Shown here in pieces: positions 34,515-46,701 of a stretch of DNA of 64,000 nucleotides. Position numbers and translations under genes: made by a program. The stretch comes from Ophioderma brevispina. Lineage: Eukaryota > Echinodermata > Ophiuroidea > Amphilepidida > Ophiodermatidae. The stretch is taken from NCBI GenBank assembly GCA_023653785.1, contig JAMKCH010088219.1, positions 16,838 through 80,837 on the forward strand, written 5' to 3'. A model generated the notes under the pieces. It was not told where the DNA came from. It worked only from the letters and a program-made list of their open reading frames with translations, and searched no databases. The first letter of the stretch is position 1, and every line of letters starts with the position of its first letter.

Positions 34515-36260
34515 AAGATTACAGGTGTTAGATTGAGCTGTCGTCGTCCACCTGGCCACGTATAAATAAACCTCGAGCTTCTACTGTGAGTTTAAGGGGG
34601 GTATGGGGTCTGAAAATGATTAAAAATTGTTCTAATTCAGAAAATGATACAATGCAATGGCTAAATTGTGCAGATTGTAATCTACGAAATGCTTTTTATT
34701 CGATTGCAATCGGACGTTCGGTTCCCGAGATATTGCTGATCAAAGTGAAGAAGTGTATGCAAAATTTGCCAAAAATGCATCATCTCCTATATTTTATCAT
34801 GTAAAAAATTTAAAGGGGTTATATTTAAGATATTTTAAAAGATATTATTTATGAACTATTTAATGCATTTATTTTGGCTAAGTCGAAGTACTCATATTAT
34901 CTTTTCCATAATTTAAAGTAATTAAATGTCACTGGGTAAGTGATTTTTATGTATTTTATTGTTTTCTCACCCTGCGATATTTAAGAACATTATTTTAAAA
35001 ATTAATTACAGGACAATGGATGCACCTATTTCGATAATTCTTTCATTAATAATTATGATAATTCAGTATCAAATGAAATGTTAAAAAATAATTCCATATT
35101 TCACATCAAAAGCGCCCTCAATTTTGTCAAATGTTTCGAGGCCAATAACTCGTTTCGTTAAAATACGCAAACATCCAAAACGAAAACGAACGTAACTACA
35201 GAACGCTACATGCTATGAACATGAAATTTGGCACACATATTAGGCAAATATAGGGCTAGTGAACCATGAAGGCCGATTTTCAAAATTGTGCTCCAATTTC
35301 AAATTATGCCATGAAATTATGCGATTGGTCGACTGCCGGTTGCCATGGCAACGGTATTAAAAATTCTGCTTCACGGTTCACTGCGTATTTGCCCCTGCAT
35401 ATGCCACCCAAGTTTCGTCCAAGTAGCATGTTGAGTTATTTAGTTACATCCGTTCTAGTGTTTAGCCAATCAGAGGCCTTACGTGGTTACCATGGTAACC
35501 AGAGCAAAAATTCACATGGATTTTAAAAGTTTGTGACATGGGCTACAATATGATGTATAACATGTATATACCACTATTTAGGAAAACTAAGAAAATCATT
35601 TCAAAGTTCACTGCTTCAGACCCCATACTGCCCCCTTAACTAACTTTGACCGTATATTTCAGCATTTATTGGAAACTGAAACAAAGCTGAACGAAGGTCA
35701 CAAAAGAAATGTTGTTTGATAAGCTGTGACCTAACATCTTTGTGCAGAACCATGACCCGTAACTTCAAATCAAAAGTCAAGGGTATGAGCGATCTATATT
35801 ATACAAGACACGCAATATGATACCGTGCATTGCTGAAATTACTACTAAACCATCATTTTTTAAACAATCTCATCCATGATCGTCACCAGTTTACCCTTAT
35901 TTCATATAGTTCGGTATCGCCAATGGTGTATAGAAAGGGGGATACGCAGCAAGTTATGGGTTATGGTCCTACACAAAGATGTTAGGTCACACTTATCAGC
36001 CTGCCAAACAATTGCAATTTGTCTTTCATGAGTTTTGTTTATCTTCGTTTCCTTTTCGAATAAACGATGAAATATGGGGTCAAAGTTAATTGAACGCACA
36101 GTAGAAGCTCATGGTTGCATGAACGAGGATAGGTATTTTGTGAAAAAATAACTCGATCTATAAATCGGGACGGTGATAACACCTAAAACCTTTTCAACTG
36201 CATGGGCAGTAACAATGGCGCTGCACGTCTAGAGCGGCTTAATGAATAAACAGCGCTATT
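34515..36260. mobile_element. FB1 foldback relic, copy E, split by an insertion
   Basis: Diverged FB1 sequence occurs at 34515-34595 (ACAGGTG, GATTGAGCTG, CTTCTACTGTGAG) and resumes at 35636 (TAACTTTGACCGTATATTTC). It continues through TGTGACCTAACATCTTTGTGC and its inverted partner near 35980 to about 36260. Both FB1 termini are missing. A 1040-bp TTAA-flanked element separates the two parts. Confidence 0.7.
34596..35635. mobile_element. TTAA-targeting DNA transposon inside FB1 copy E
   Basis: Inverted ends GGGGGGTATGGGGTCTGAA and, on the other strand, GGGGGCAGTATGGGGTCTGA are flanked by TTAA at 34592-34595 and 35636-35639. Intact FB1 copies read CTGTGAGTTCACTAATTTT across this point, so both borders are exact. 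Inner short palindromes (GGTTGCCATGGCAAC, GGTTACCATGGTAACC) are present. TTAA duplication is a property of piggyBac and Kolobok elements; no transposase remains to decide. Confidence 0.8.
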
Positions 36261-36651
36261 AATTGTTAATTGAATAGAATTATGTGATTAATTATTAAAC
36301 GGTATCTATATCTGATCATGTTTGTCACTCACTTTTTTTTTACCCCTGAGACGTATTGGCTTACTTGTCCAAAAAAGCGATTACATGCCTCGTGAATTCT
36401 GTTATCATTTCGCGTCTTAATTTTTGCAACCCCTTCACCCCTTGGCTACGGCCCTGAGTTTATCAAAACATCCTCCACACCTCAAAGTGAATAATACCCT
36501 AACTCGCGGTAATTTGGTTTTCTTCCACATCTGATGCATTAATCACAGCACCCATACCCCGCAAGAACATTAGTGCAGCTTTTTGACCTGACCAAGCCTT
36601 TGATAAGAGTCCTTACGGTCCTTTGCTGCTCAAAATAAGATTCGTTGGTAT

Positions 36652-37895
36652 CTTCTTCTTCTTGCGTATGAGGCAGCAGCTAAATGTGTTGTAAACGGTG
36701 GAGCCAGCTCACTGTCGATTGGTTGGGGTTGAGAAGTCTATGTCCACCGGTGGACGAAAGGATGGGCACTCATTGAAAATGTGATCCGCAGTCTGTGATG
36801 GAGAACCACATTGGCAGGCTGGCGATGGCCGCAGCCCCAATCGGTGCATATTGCTGTTGAAGCAACCGACTCCTGTGCGAATCTGGTTTAAGGTGACCCA
36901 TTCCTTGCGTGGAAGATTACAACCATAAAGGGGGGAAGAGAAGGTGGGGGGGGGGGGCATTGTAGTCTGTCATCGGTGTAATAGTGTGTTGATCTGGTCT
37001 GGAGTATCTACCAGGCAGTGTTCCATGTCTAAGATGTTTAAATGTGACTGGAGTTTAGAAAGCATGGCGTAGCTATGGATTTTCATATTGGGGGGGGCAT
37101 GTGCCTCTCACCGACAGAAATGGTTAGGGTTCAGGCTCCGCCTATTCCCCTTTTGGGGTCCAGGGGCGAAGCCCCGTGGGGGTCGAGGCGGGTCGAAGCG
37201 CCTGAAATTTTTGGGTTTCATAATGCTTTAAATGTCTGCTGAGGGCTAAGTTTGTTGTACGATGTTGGTACGTAAATTTATCCTTGTCGCACGCTGTCGC
37301 ATTGAACTTCAAACCTATACTTGGATGGCAATCGGCCTGCAAGTGCCATGGCCTGAATTTTTCAAGTGAACACGACGGGCTCCTCTCAACCGACAAATCA
37401 AGTAAGTTGGGGCCCTCGGCCCCCCTGCCCCCCCCCCCCCCCCCCTCTGGCTACGCCTGTAGAAGCGTGTCGACAGAAAGGTCGACGAGAGCACAGTCTC
37501 TGTCTGCCGAGCTGGTGTGATTCTTTGGCAGTGTTATGCAGCAGGTGCTTGTTGTCCATCAGAGCCTTATTCACTAGTTTGTGCGTGTGGTGTTCTCTCC
37601 GAAGTACTGCAGGTGCAATGCTTTAAAGCACTGGTAGAAACTCAGATGGAGTAGGACGGAGGCAACCAGTAAAGGTTCTCAAGGTCTCGTTGAGTAATGT
37701 GTCCAGCTTCTTTGTGTGAGAGCTGTTGCACAATGCTGGGTTGGCATATTCAGCAGCGCTGTAGACCAGAGCCAAGGCGGTGGTGCGTAGAGTCTTTGGG
37801 CTGGCACCCCATGAGGATCCAACAAGTGGGCACAGGAGGTTATTCCTCAAATATACCTTGGCGCATACGGACTCGAGATGCTGCCGGTAAGTAAG
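36652..37895 (-). pseudogene. LINE pol relic: post-RT segment and zinc motif
   Basis: Minus-strand frames at 37623-37895 give AKVYLRNNLLCPLVGSSWGA and LVYSAAEYANPALC, the block downstream of the reverse transcriptase in Jockey-type elements. At 36709-36960 they give LPRKEWVTLNQIRTGVG and CQCGSPSQTADHIFNECP, its zinc-knuckle end. A frameshift precedes the final LLNPNQSTVSWLH and stop. An (AAG)n-like 3' tail near 36655 marks the end of the element. A 392-bp G/C-tract element interrupts it at 37066-37457. The 5' side stops at 37895, where a duplicated block begins. Confidence 0.8.
37066..37457. mobile_element. GGCGTAGC element inserted in the LINE relic
   Basis: It begins GGCGTAGCTATGG followed by a G run, and ends in a C run plus CTGGCTACGCC, so the ends are short inverted repeats. 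The inside has GGGGTCCAGGGGCGAAGCCC. A second copy lies at 44430-44858. LINE coding blocks resume on both sides. No convincing target duplication and no protein. Confidence 0.65.
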
Positions 37896-38399
37896 CTGCA
37901 AATTCTAAGAAAAACAAACTAGTGCAACACATTAAAAACACACTAAATTGAAAAATTCAAGCAGAAAAAAATAAGAAAACATTAATAACAAAGGAGCAAT
38001 CATGATGTCAATATTCGTTTTGTGTAGTGCCCTGTCGCCGTTATTTTTCTAGTCAAGAGCATATTCCATACAAGGTCTTACAAACAACTTTAATTAGTTC
38101 TCCGTGAATTGGCTTGTAAACACATTGCGGCACAGACATTCGCTGCTGTATGTCTTTTTTAACATTTACACTTGAAAAGTTTCATTCAACTGAAAATACA
38201 ATTCTGGCAAGACAAAATTCCTGGTAGACGTTTCATATAGAAGTCCCAAGTATGCAAATGAGGTATATTGCTATTTATTCCGTCAAGTGCTACTGCACAA
38301 CAATTTACATTGCATGACGGAATCAATTGTAATACCTTTGTATGCTTGGGACTTCTATATGAAACGTTTACCAGATTCCTTTGTAATATCTAAGTGTTT
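37887..38399. repeat. Direct repeat unit A, copy 1
   Basis: A 513-bp block from GTAAGTAAGCTGCAAATTC to ATCTAAGTGTTT is repeated at 38538-39050 with no difference that I can see. It contains a 150-bp palindromic MITE (38223-38372). Its right end merges into a poly-T run of about 22 bases ending at 38419. Confidence 0.9.
38223..38372. mobile_element. Palindromic 150-bp MITE, well preserved
   Basis: GGTAGACGTTTCATATAGAA and TTCTATATGAAACGTTTACC close a near-perfect hairpin whose arms contain AAGTCCCAAGTATGCAAATG and GACGGAATCAATTG. This is the best copy of the unit nested in FB1 elsewhere. ATTCCT occurs on both flanks, perhaps part of a target duplication. Confidence 0.75.
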
Positions 38400-38537
38400 T
38401 TTTTTTTTTTTTTTTTTTTATTTGCACCCCATCATTTTCTGACTGTCTGGTCCTTATTGAATGAAAAACAGCAAGAAAATCAACTTTAGCACCAAAATCC
38501 TACGGGAACTGTTTCATTGACATACCAACCCACACTA

Positions 38538-39050
38538 GTAAGTAAGCTGCAAATTCTAAGAAAAACAAACTAGTGCAACACATTAAAAACACACTAAATT
38601 GAAAAATTCAAGCAGAAAAAAATAAGAAAACATTAATAACAAAGGAGCAATCATGATGTCAATATTCGTTTTGTGTAGTGCCCTGTCGCCGTTATTTTTC
38701 TAGTCAAGAGCATATTCCATACAAGGTCTTACAAACAACTTTAATTAGTTCTCCGTGAATTGGCTTGTAAACACATTGCGGCACAGACATTCGCTGCTGT
38801 ATGTCTTTTTTAACATTTACACTTGAAAAGTTTCATTCAACTGAAAATACAATTCTGGCAAGACAAAATTCCTGGTAGACGTTTCATATAGAAGTCCCAA
38901 GTATGCAAATGAGGTATATTGCTATTTATTCCGTCAAGTGCTACTGCACAACAATTTACATTGCATGACGGAATCAATTGTAATACCTTTGTATGCTTGG
39001 GACTTCTATATGAAACGTTTACCAGATTCCTTTGTAATATCTAAGTGTTT
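38538..39050. repeat. Direct repeat unit A, copy 2
   Basis: It is identical to 37887-38399, including the palindromic MITE (here 38874-39023), but preceded by CACACTA and followed by GCGAATACTG instead of poly-T. A unique 118-bp segment (38420-38537) lies between the poly-T run and this copy. Confidence 0.9.
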
Positions 39051-39051
39051 G

Positions 39052-39388
39052 CGAATACTGTGTATATGCAAGGTTTCTCATCAAAGAAATACGGTATCAC
39101 CCTTTATGTTTATACATTTTTACGATACGTTTTCTCAAATGTTGTGAATCGTACAGAACATGTCTTTAGTGACTTAAGAAATTTGATAGTATATGTTTTG
39201 TTCAAATTTACAATTTACGCAAGACGTGTAATTTTCGCTTGACAATTTTATAGGAAGAATTTTATAGAGGATTTGAGGGGAATACGAAAAAAATAGAAAG
39301 CGAGAGGGTGGAATATGAAAATTTTTATCAAGGAGAGGAAGAACATGAACTCTTAAATGGTGAAAGTTCATAAAATCAAGGGGGAATG
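39052..39388. repeat. Direct repeat unit B, copy 1
   Basis: It begins CGAATACTGTGTATATGCAA and ends AATCAAGGGGGAATG, followed by about 20 T (39389-39408). Compared with copy 2 it lacks a 50-60 bp GA-rich insert and has small base differences. Confidence 0.85.
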
Positions 39389-39408
39389 TTTTTTTTTTTT
39401 TTTTTTTT

Positions 39409-39780
39409 CGAATACTGTGTATATGCAAGGTTTCTCATCAAAGAAATACGGTATCACCCTTTATGTTTATACATTTTTACGATACGTTTTCTCAAATTTT
39501 GTGAATCGTAAAGAACATGTCTTTAGTGACTTAAGAAATTTGATAGTATATGTTTTGTTCAAATTTACAATTTACGCAAGACGGTAATTTTCGCTTGACA
39601 ATTTTATAGGAGGAGGGTCACTATTTCGTCGGCGGGGATGGAGAGTGGAGGATTTTGGATGAGGGGAGAGGGAATACGAAAAAAATAGAAAGCGAGAGGG
39701 GGGAATACGAAACTTTTTATCAAGGAGAGGAAGAACATGAAACTTTAAATGGTGGAAAGTTATAAAATCAAGGGGGAATG
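39409..39780. repeat. Direct repeat unit B, copy 2
   Basis: It repeats unit B and continues into unique sequence (GGGGGAATGCCAAAG). It carries an extra segment near 39612-39665 (GTCACTATTTCGTCGGCGGG) that copy 1 lacks. The copies are therefore alleles or an older duplication, not a perfect artefact. Confidence 0.85.
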
Positions 39781-40559
39781 CCAAAGTTTGAGTGGAAGCG
39801 AAAGAGGAATGCGAAATTTTTCGCCGAAAACGTTGTTGAATTCATACAAATCCCCACCTCAACCGCGGCGGTGTAAATAAGGACCGCTCCCTTGGTGCAA
39901 CAAACCAATTAGTAAGGATTAAGACTCCACCACACTGTGTTTACCAGTTAAACACTTTTCTAAACACATTGTGCTAACTTGCTATCACAATGTTAAATAT
40001 GTTTAATACATGTTTAGAGAGTTGATGGGATAATGGTTAGCAATGATTGAACATTCGTTCATCACGGTATAGTAGCAACAAAGTCACTTGTATAACAATA
40101 CTAGCGGGTTGTGATTTGAAGGGACGCGGTCACTAAACGGGTTGATCACTCTGCCACATGAAGCAACAATTAAGAGACATTACTTATTTCTCTTGCTTTA
40201 TATGCCTTAAATGTCTTATGTCAAGAGTGTCAAAGTTTAGGCCCCCTATCTCAACTGCTATGAAGCCAGGTGACATTTAATATGCCAAATTACACTGTGC
40301 AACCAAGGAACTCGCCACGCACTTCCCAAAGACCCCCCCCCCCCCCCAGTTGGGTTAGCTATGGAAGGAGAGAAGGAAAGGGGATTCTCAGTGACGTAGC
40401 TATAATACTGGGGAATGAGGGGAACCCTCTATGCATATCAGTTGTGCAAATTCCTGCTCCTTCCGGGCACCGCAGAGCTACAGATGGTGGGAATTCTGTA
40501 ATGCCTACCTTGGGCCTCCAATCATAGTGCATTCTGCATGTTCCGGATCTGTTCCCCTG
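39781..40559. other. No gene seen; one C run
   Basis: A run of about 15 C at 40334-40348 is followed by GTTGGGTTAGCTATGG, resembling a border of the G/C-tract repeats to the right. No exon supported. Confidence 0.4.
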
Positions 40560-43500
40560 GCAGTGGACGGTTGGGGGGGGGGGGGAGGGGGTTGGGGGTA
40601 GGGGGTTGGGGAAGAAGTTACATTTGGGGAAGCCAAAAATTTTGCAGCTTGTTTGGTCCCAAATTGCTGTTTTTGCCAAAATTCGGGTGATTTTTTGCCA
40701 CAAATCACTGATTTTTGCCAAAGATATTTATTTTTCTGGTGGGGGGGGGGGGCTGTTTCTGGCCGGTGGGGATACTGGGAAAAAGAAAAAAAAAAGCGGA
40801 CAATGCCACAACCCCCGCCCCGATTCTCACCCTGACCATAACCGGCACTGCTTGTCGTCCACCTTTGATGTCCTATCTTAACGACATTTCGTTGTTCATA
40901 AATTTGTTATTCATTTTAAAAATGACAATTTATATACCATGAAAATATCTGGGATGATAACAATTTGGAAAAAAGCTACATAATTGTTAATTGAACATTT
41001 GAACATAAACGGGCAACGGCATAAAGCGTGGAAACTAATGTTGCTTATTTTAAACTGACATAAAATTGAAATGCAAACATCGAGGACTTACCGCCTATAT
41101 ACAATGATAACACCTTGATTTGGCTTAGACCTACAAAATTTTGAAGATTTGTACTTGATGGTCAAATTTTTGAGAAGTGCAAAGAATTAATAATTAAAAA
41201 ATGACCGGGTATTGGCATTCAGATTACCACTCCTGCATGCCCAACCATCTCCGATTCACGTTTAATTTGGTTTTGCATATTGGATCTCCAGGCTACAATC
41301 ATTGCACAAATATTAGCTCTGGGTCAGAGCCCTCGGTTTTGTTTTGTTTTTTTTTTTTATTATTTTTTTTTTTTGTGAAAGTCGCGGTAATTTTGGGCCC
41401 TAAAGCTACGGAAATGTTTCTGGCTCTCACATACTCGCACATCAAAACGGAATTGAAATATCGGCGGAAACTTTCCGGATTGGGTGGGGGGTAAAGACAA
41501 TTCCCCGGGGTTTGTTTGGGTAGGGACGTGCCTCCGAAGTCTGAAGTAAGGACCCCATAGCTATACCTTTTTTTTGCCAAAAAAGGGACCCAAACATATA
41601 TCGGCTGATGGAAATTTTTAGAGCCAAATTTAGCCCAAATTTGCCATTTATTTCCAAAAATGTTGGCATTTTAGCAAATTTTTGCTCCGGATTGAAGAAA
41701 TTTTGACTAATTTCCCACCAATTTTTTAGAAACTTTTGGCTTCCCCCGATGATGAAAATTTGCTATTTTCCAACCAATTTTGCGAAACCTTTGAAAAAGA
41801 ACACCCATTGCTATATACCCCAAACATTATTGACATGAAACATTTATATCCCAGAAGGCTGAAAATGGGAACCGATGTCTGTGGCACGACCCCGTATGGT
41901 CATATTTGTGGGTTGATAACCCCCTGAGGAGCAATTCTAAGGCTACCTACACTATCAAAATTAATGAGAAATTTTGAAAAAAAACCGACCCATTTGCCCT
42001 ATAACCAAAAATGGCAAGAACAAAGGTATCATTGATATAACCAGAAGGTTGAAATCGACCGATTTCTTGGCACATCCCCGTATGGTCCATTTGTGTTGAG
42101 AACCCCCCCCCCCCCCCACGGGGTCATTCTATCAAAAATAAAATCTTTATATACTTAAATCGGGGTCGGGCCATCCCCTTTTATTTCAATGCCAGTGCAG
42201 GTTGTACACCAAACCTGCTTTCTTCGAGCTAATAAGCGAATAGTATCGCTAAGTTTATTTACTTTAGGCCAAAAATGTTTATGGTCATTGTCAATTCGAC
42301 AGACCTCCACAGCCATGCAGTACAAACCTTCAAACCAAGGACGCGAGTGCAGATAAGTGCGCGAGTGTTCAGTCAGCCTTCTTGTATCTATCACTATAAA
42401 AGAATCGCACTTCGCCATGTTGTTTTCTATAGGAGGCGACATGTTGACCGGAGGTCGCCATGTTGAATGTGTACCCTATTCAGGTAATCCCCTTCCATCG
42501 GTGTCTCCGATTGCTGGGGGTTTTTATTGTATTCACACGCTGACAGATATTTAGATTTCATTTAGATTGCAAATAAAACGTTTTGTAACATAGCAAACAT
42601 GTTTTGAAACAGTATCGATGCGTGTTGAATTCCGGTGTTTGCCAAAGAGTAAATACCGTAGTTGAGGGACCGTTTTTCTAGGATACGAGTTGTCGTCCAT
42701 GTTCGTGGCTTAATTAGCCATGGTCCTTCTAGTGACCTTTGTGCTATTTAATGTTGTTAAAATTATTTATTTGGGTGTGTATAAAGAGAACAATAAGAAG
42801 GCATACTGCAAAACATTTCAAGATGATTTATACACTACGTTTTTCATTGTCAGTTTTAAAAGACTTTCTGAATCCAGCAACGTGTTTATTTGACGAAAAA
42901 AATCGTGACCTTTTGTTCTCGCGGTAATAGTGATCGTCGTTTGACCTCGTGATATATTCTTAAAATGATTTATTGTTTGGAAACAAAAAAAAAAAATAAC
43001 GAGGATAAAGATACCTATATACAGCGTGAATCACTACGTTTAAGCTATTTTTGTATCATAATAGATTCAGTGATCAATAACACGTATTTTGGTAAAGAAT
43101 AATGTGGTTGACCTTCCGCCTGACTATTATGGAAACAAGAACTGACTGGACACTCGCGTCCTTGGTGATATGTTTGCACGCACAAGAAAGGGGCTGTGGA
43201 GGGCGAATGACAAGACATAAACATTTTAGGCCTAAAGAATATACGTGAGCATACTATAGCTCGAGAAAGCAGGTCTGGTTTACAACCCGCAGTGGCCTGG
43301 ATTAAAAGGGGGTTGGCCCGATTAAGTATATGAAAGATTAATTTTGATAGGAATTGACCCAGTGGGGGGTTATCAAACACAAGACCATACGGGGTCGTGC
43401 CACCAGACATCGGTCCCATTAGCCTCCTGGTATATCAATTTTTCTTGTCAATTGTATAGCAATGGGTTGTTTTTTTTATTTGAGATTTTTAATTTAATTT

Positions 43501-44429
43501 TGGCCCCGAAATCGCTGACATTTACCAAATTGGTTGATTTTCGGCTCAAAATGCTGTTTTTGCCAAAAAATCCGTCATTTTCTTCTGGGAGGGGGAGGGG
43601 GAAACCGGGGAGTTCAGTGTGGGTCAAGCCCAAAACCCGAAAACCAAATACCTCTATTAAATCCGTACAACTTTGTCCATTGGCGGAGTATAGCTTATAT
43701 GGATTGTTGCCCCAGACAGGGTGGGCGGGGTGCCAGGTGAGCATGTATCCTCCCCGCCAGACAGTTCTCCCCCCCGACCTGCCAAAAAAATACGGATCTT
43801 TGGCAAAAATTAGTGATTTTGGGCCCAAACCACCAAATTTTGAAAACAGCCAATTTGGGACCAAAATTGGTTAAAAAAAACATCTGCAAAAGGTGGTTTC
43901 CTCAAAATTAACTTCCTTCCTCCCCCTCCCCGAAATTTCCACCCCCCCCCATCACCCCCCCCCAAAAAAGAAGTATTGCGATGCCACTGCCAGGGGGACG
44001 ATACAGACATGCAGAATGGCACCCAGGATCGGAGCAAATGTAGGCCTACATCAGGGGTGGTGCCAGGTGAGCATGGGGCTGGGGGTGTGGTGCATTATTT
44101 CCCTCATTTTTTTTCTTTTTCCCATTATCCCCCGGCCCAAACAGCCCCCCCCCCCGCCAGAAAAAAAATAATATATCTTTTGGCGAAAATCGGTGATTTG
44201 GGGGCCAAAAATTACCAAATTTTGGCAAAAACAGCAATGGGACTAAAATTGGTTACAATCTGCACATTTGGGTTTCCCCCCAAAAATTAACTTCTTCCTC
44301 CACCCCCTACCCCGAAATCCCCCCCCCCCCCGAACAGAATGTCTGCATGGCGGCCGCCCCTGCCAGAGGAACAGATACGGAACATGCAGAATGGCACTAG
44401 GGTCAGAGCAAAGGCCTAGACCGAACAGA
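40560..44429. repeat. Cluster of interspersed repeats with G or C runs
   Basis: At least two families recur in both orientations. One has a long G or C run next to TTTTTGCCAAA and AAATCACTGATTTT (about 40565-40800 and 43520-43640 plus; 43770-43960 and 44140-44340 minus). The other has CACGACCCCGTATGGTC, usually followed by TGATAACCCCC (about 41830-41940 and 42030-42130 plus; 43340-43460 minus). Long open frames here, such as 43344-43874, merely span these repeats. C or G homopolymers lie at 40574, 40741, 42104, 43944 and 44319. Confidence 0.6.
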
Positions 44430-44858
44430 GGCGTGCCCCGGAACTTTGATTGGGGGGCTGGACAAAGGTGTTTCGAACCATGAGAGGGAATCGATTGAAG
44501 CGAGCGGAGCGACTATACGGGTGGGGTCCAGAGGCCGCCTTAGGTCCTCGTGGGGTCAGGGGCAATGCCCCGGCGGGGGTCAGGGGGCAGATCCCCCGAA
44601 GCTCCTGAGGTTTTAGGTTTCAAGATCTGAAAACGCCTTTCCTTGCGTACTTCTTCCCGACAACTTTTTATCCGCATTTGCATGAAAAATCAAATAAATG
44701 TACCATTAAATCATCCTTTGTTCCCTTTTGCTTTTCTCTTCGTTTCCAGTTTTCTCTTTTCTCCTTCTCTTTCCTCTTCTTTTCTCATCTCTTCCTCTTT
44801 TTTCTTGAGAACGTTGAGGGGGCTTTATCCCCCAAAGCCTCCCCCCCCCGGGTACGCC
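44430..44858. mobile_element. GGCGTAGC-type element, second copy
   Basis: It begins GGCGTGCCCCGGAACTTTG with a G run and ends with a C run plus CGGGTACGCC. The inside GGGGTCAGGGGCAATGCCCC matches the copy at 37066. A CT-rich tract lies at 44730-44810. It is noncoding. Confidence 0.55.
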
Positions 44859-46701
44859 CATGAAGAATTCCACCATCTGTAGCTCTGTGCCTGGGAAGCC
44901 AGATTTGCATGCACAATAAGGGCCCTATGTACCACTAATTTTGTTATACGAATTTAAGTCTGGAACAAATTATTATTCTTTTCTAAAGTAGGTCTTTGGG
45001 GTGAAAATTTCAAATTGTTCGAAAAAATGAGTCTTTGTGATGCGATGGTTTTTAAAAATACAGTTGAGTGACAATTACCTGGGTGTTAACAGCCTAACAT
45101 ACCGCGTCATCAACGAACCCCCCCCCCCCCCCCCCTTCTTTCATTCACACCCCTTGGCATGTTTAAGGGAGTAGCGAAAAATCCCATAGATATCTATGGG
45201 ATCTGGTCCTTTCAGTGCCCTTAGATGGCACCAATAACGTGGCGATGGGCACAGCGCGTTCAGGGAAAGTTAGCCCGTTTCAAGTTGCCCGCGCGAAGCG
45301 CGTGCAACCGCTAGTACAAAATATGTGCAACATCAACAGTGTCAAGACATGTACCAGTACATTGAAATCCCTTAGAATGCCTTCAACAAACAACCTAAGT
45401 GCCCTGTGGAAGTTATTTAGAATTTTCATTATTGATGAGATTTCCATGCATAATAGGATTTGCACATGTTCCTAATAACCCATCACCCACACCATCTATA
45501 AATGTACAGGTAGCCCCCGTCATCTGGCCAACGCACACCTGGCATCTTTCTCTAGTCCGAAAACTCTGGGTTTGATAGTGGGTAAAGCGTCGGTTGGGAG
45601 AATTCCAGGCGGTTTTCTGGTTGTAAACTAACGAATAAGCAGAATACAATATGGTCCATTCACCGTTTCTTGGCTTGATTTTTAAATTATGATTAAATTT
45701 CAGAGCCCAGAAGAATACCTGCCGTTGCCGCTTAAGCATCGGACACACTAGCAGTTTTCAGGCCCCCCCCAGCACAAAAGTTCATCTGATTGCAAGTACG
45801 ACCATATCTTATGGAAGGCACCAGTTTATATCAGGTGGGTCGTAACCTTCCTATGGGTTTCATTACATAGCAGGAAATAAGTTCTGTTTCCCTGTTATGT
45901 TTTTACCGCTGGCTCCGCCCCTTATGTTTGTGTCCTCCTTCCCCCCTAGTCACTAAGTAGTCACCCAAATGCTCACCTTCCAAAATTTGAGATGAATCGG
46001 CATTTTCATTGTTATGATGGCAGTAAACATTTATGTATAGTCTTACGTGTCCTAGGAAGTGTCACAAAAAATCCGAATTCGGAATTTTAAAACAGTTTTT
46101 AATTTCTATGATAAGGGACATCCTGGTAATCCGATTTTTTTCATCACTACAGACCACTTTAAATGTAATCAATATCATCCAAAACAAGTCCCAAACATTC
46201 CTACATGACATGATAGATACCCGTTCAAAATTTTTCCTAGTAACTTTGTCAAATATTTTCCTTTTCCGGTATAAGGTGTCTGAATCCTGCACTAACTTTT
46301 TTGCTTGGAATATGCATCCACTATTTTGTCACTGCAAAACAATCAAAAATACAAATATCGGAGCATTCATAGAGCAGTTAACAAACTACCATTGGACCAC
46401 CGTCCTGATGTTTTTTTTTTCTAGTTATAATCAACGCAACTTCTTCAAACATAAATCAGATGCAGTAACATAACATAAACTGGCCAATCCAAACTGAAAG
46501 AATATAAATAGATGCGGCCAGCTGAAGACCATAACTCATGTGAATATGGTAAACAATAGAAGCACATGCGTTCAGACCCCTGGTCTGGCTCCTCTAAGCT
46601 GATTGGCTGAGGTCACAGATTAAGAAGGCTTGGGCTCTATTATGACTGGATGAGTCGGCGAAAATGCAGTTACCCCATGGTAACCTTAACACTGCACATA
46701 C
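44859..46701. other. No gene seen
   Basis: A run of about 18 C lies at 45118-45135. A 146-codon open frame at 46033-46473 (plus) has no recognisable motif and strong compositional bias; I would not call it a gene. Confidence 0.4.

Noticed and set aside
43344..43874. 176-codon plus-strand open frame
   Set aside because: It spans several interspersed repeats whose other copies are not open, so it is chance.
44643..44882. Signal-peptide-like frame
   Set aside because: It translates a CT-rich tract inside a G/C-run element.
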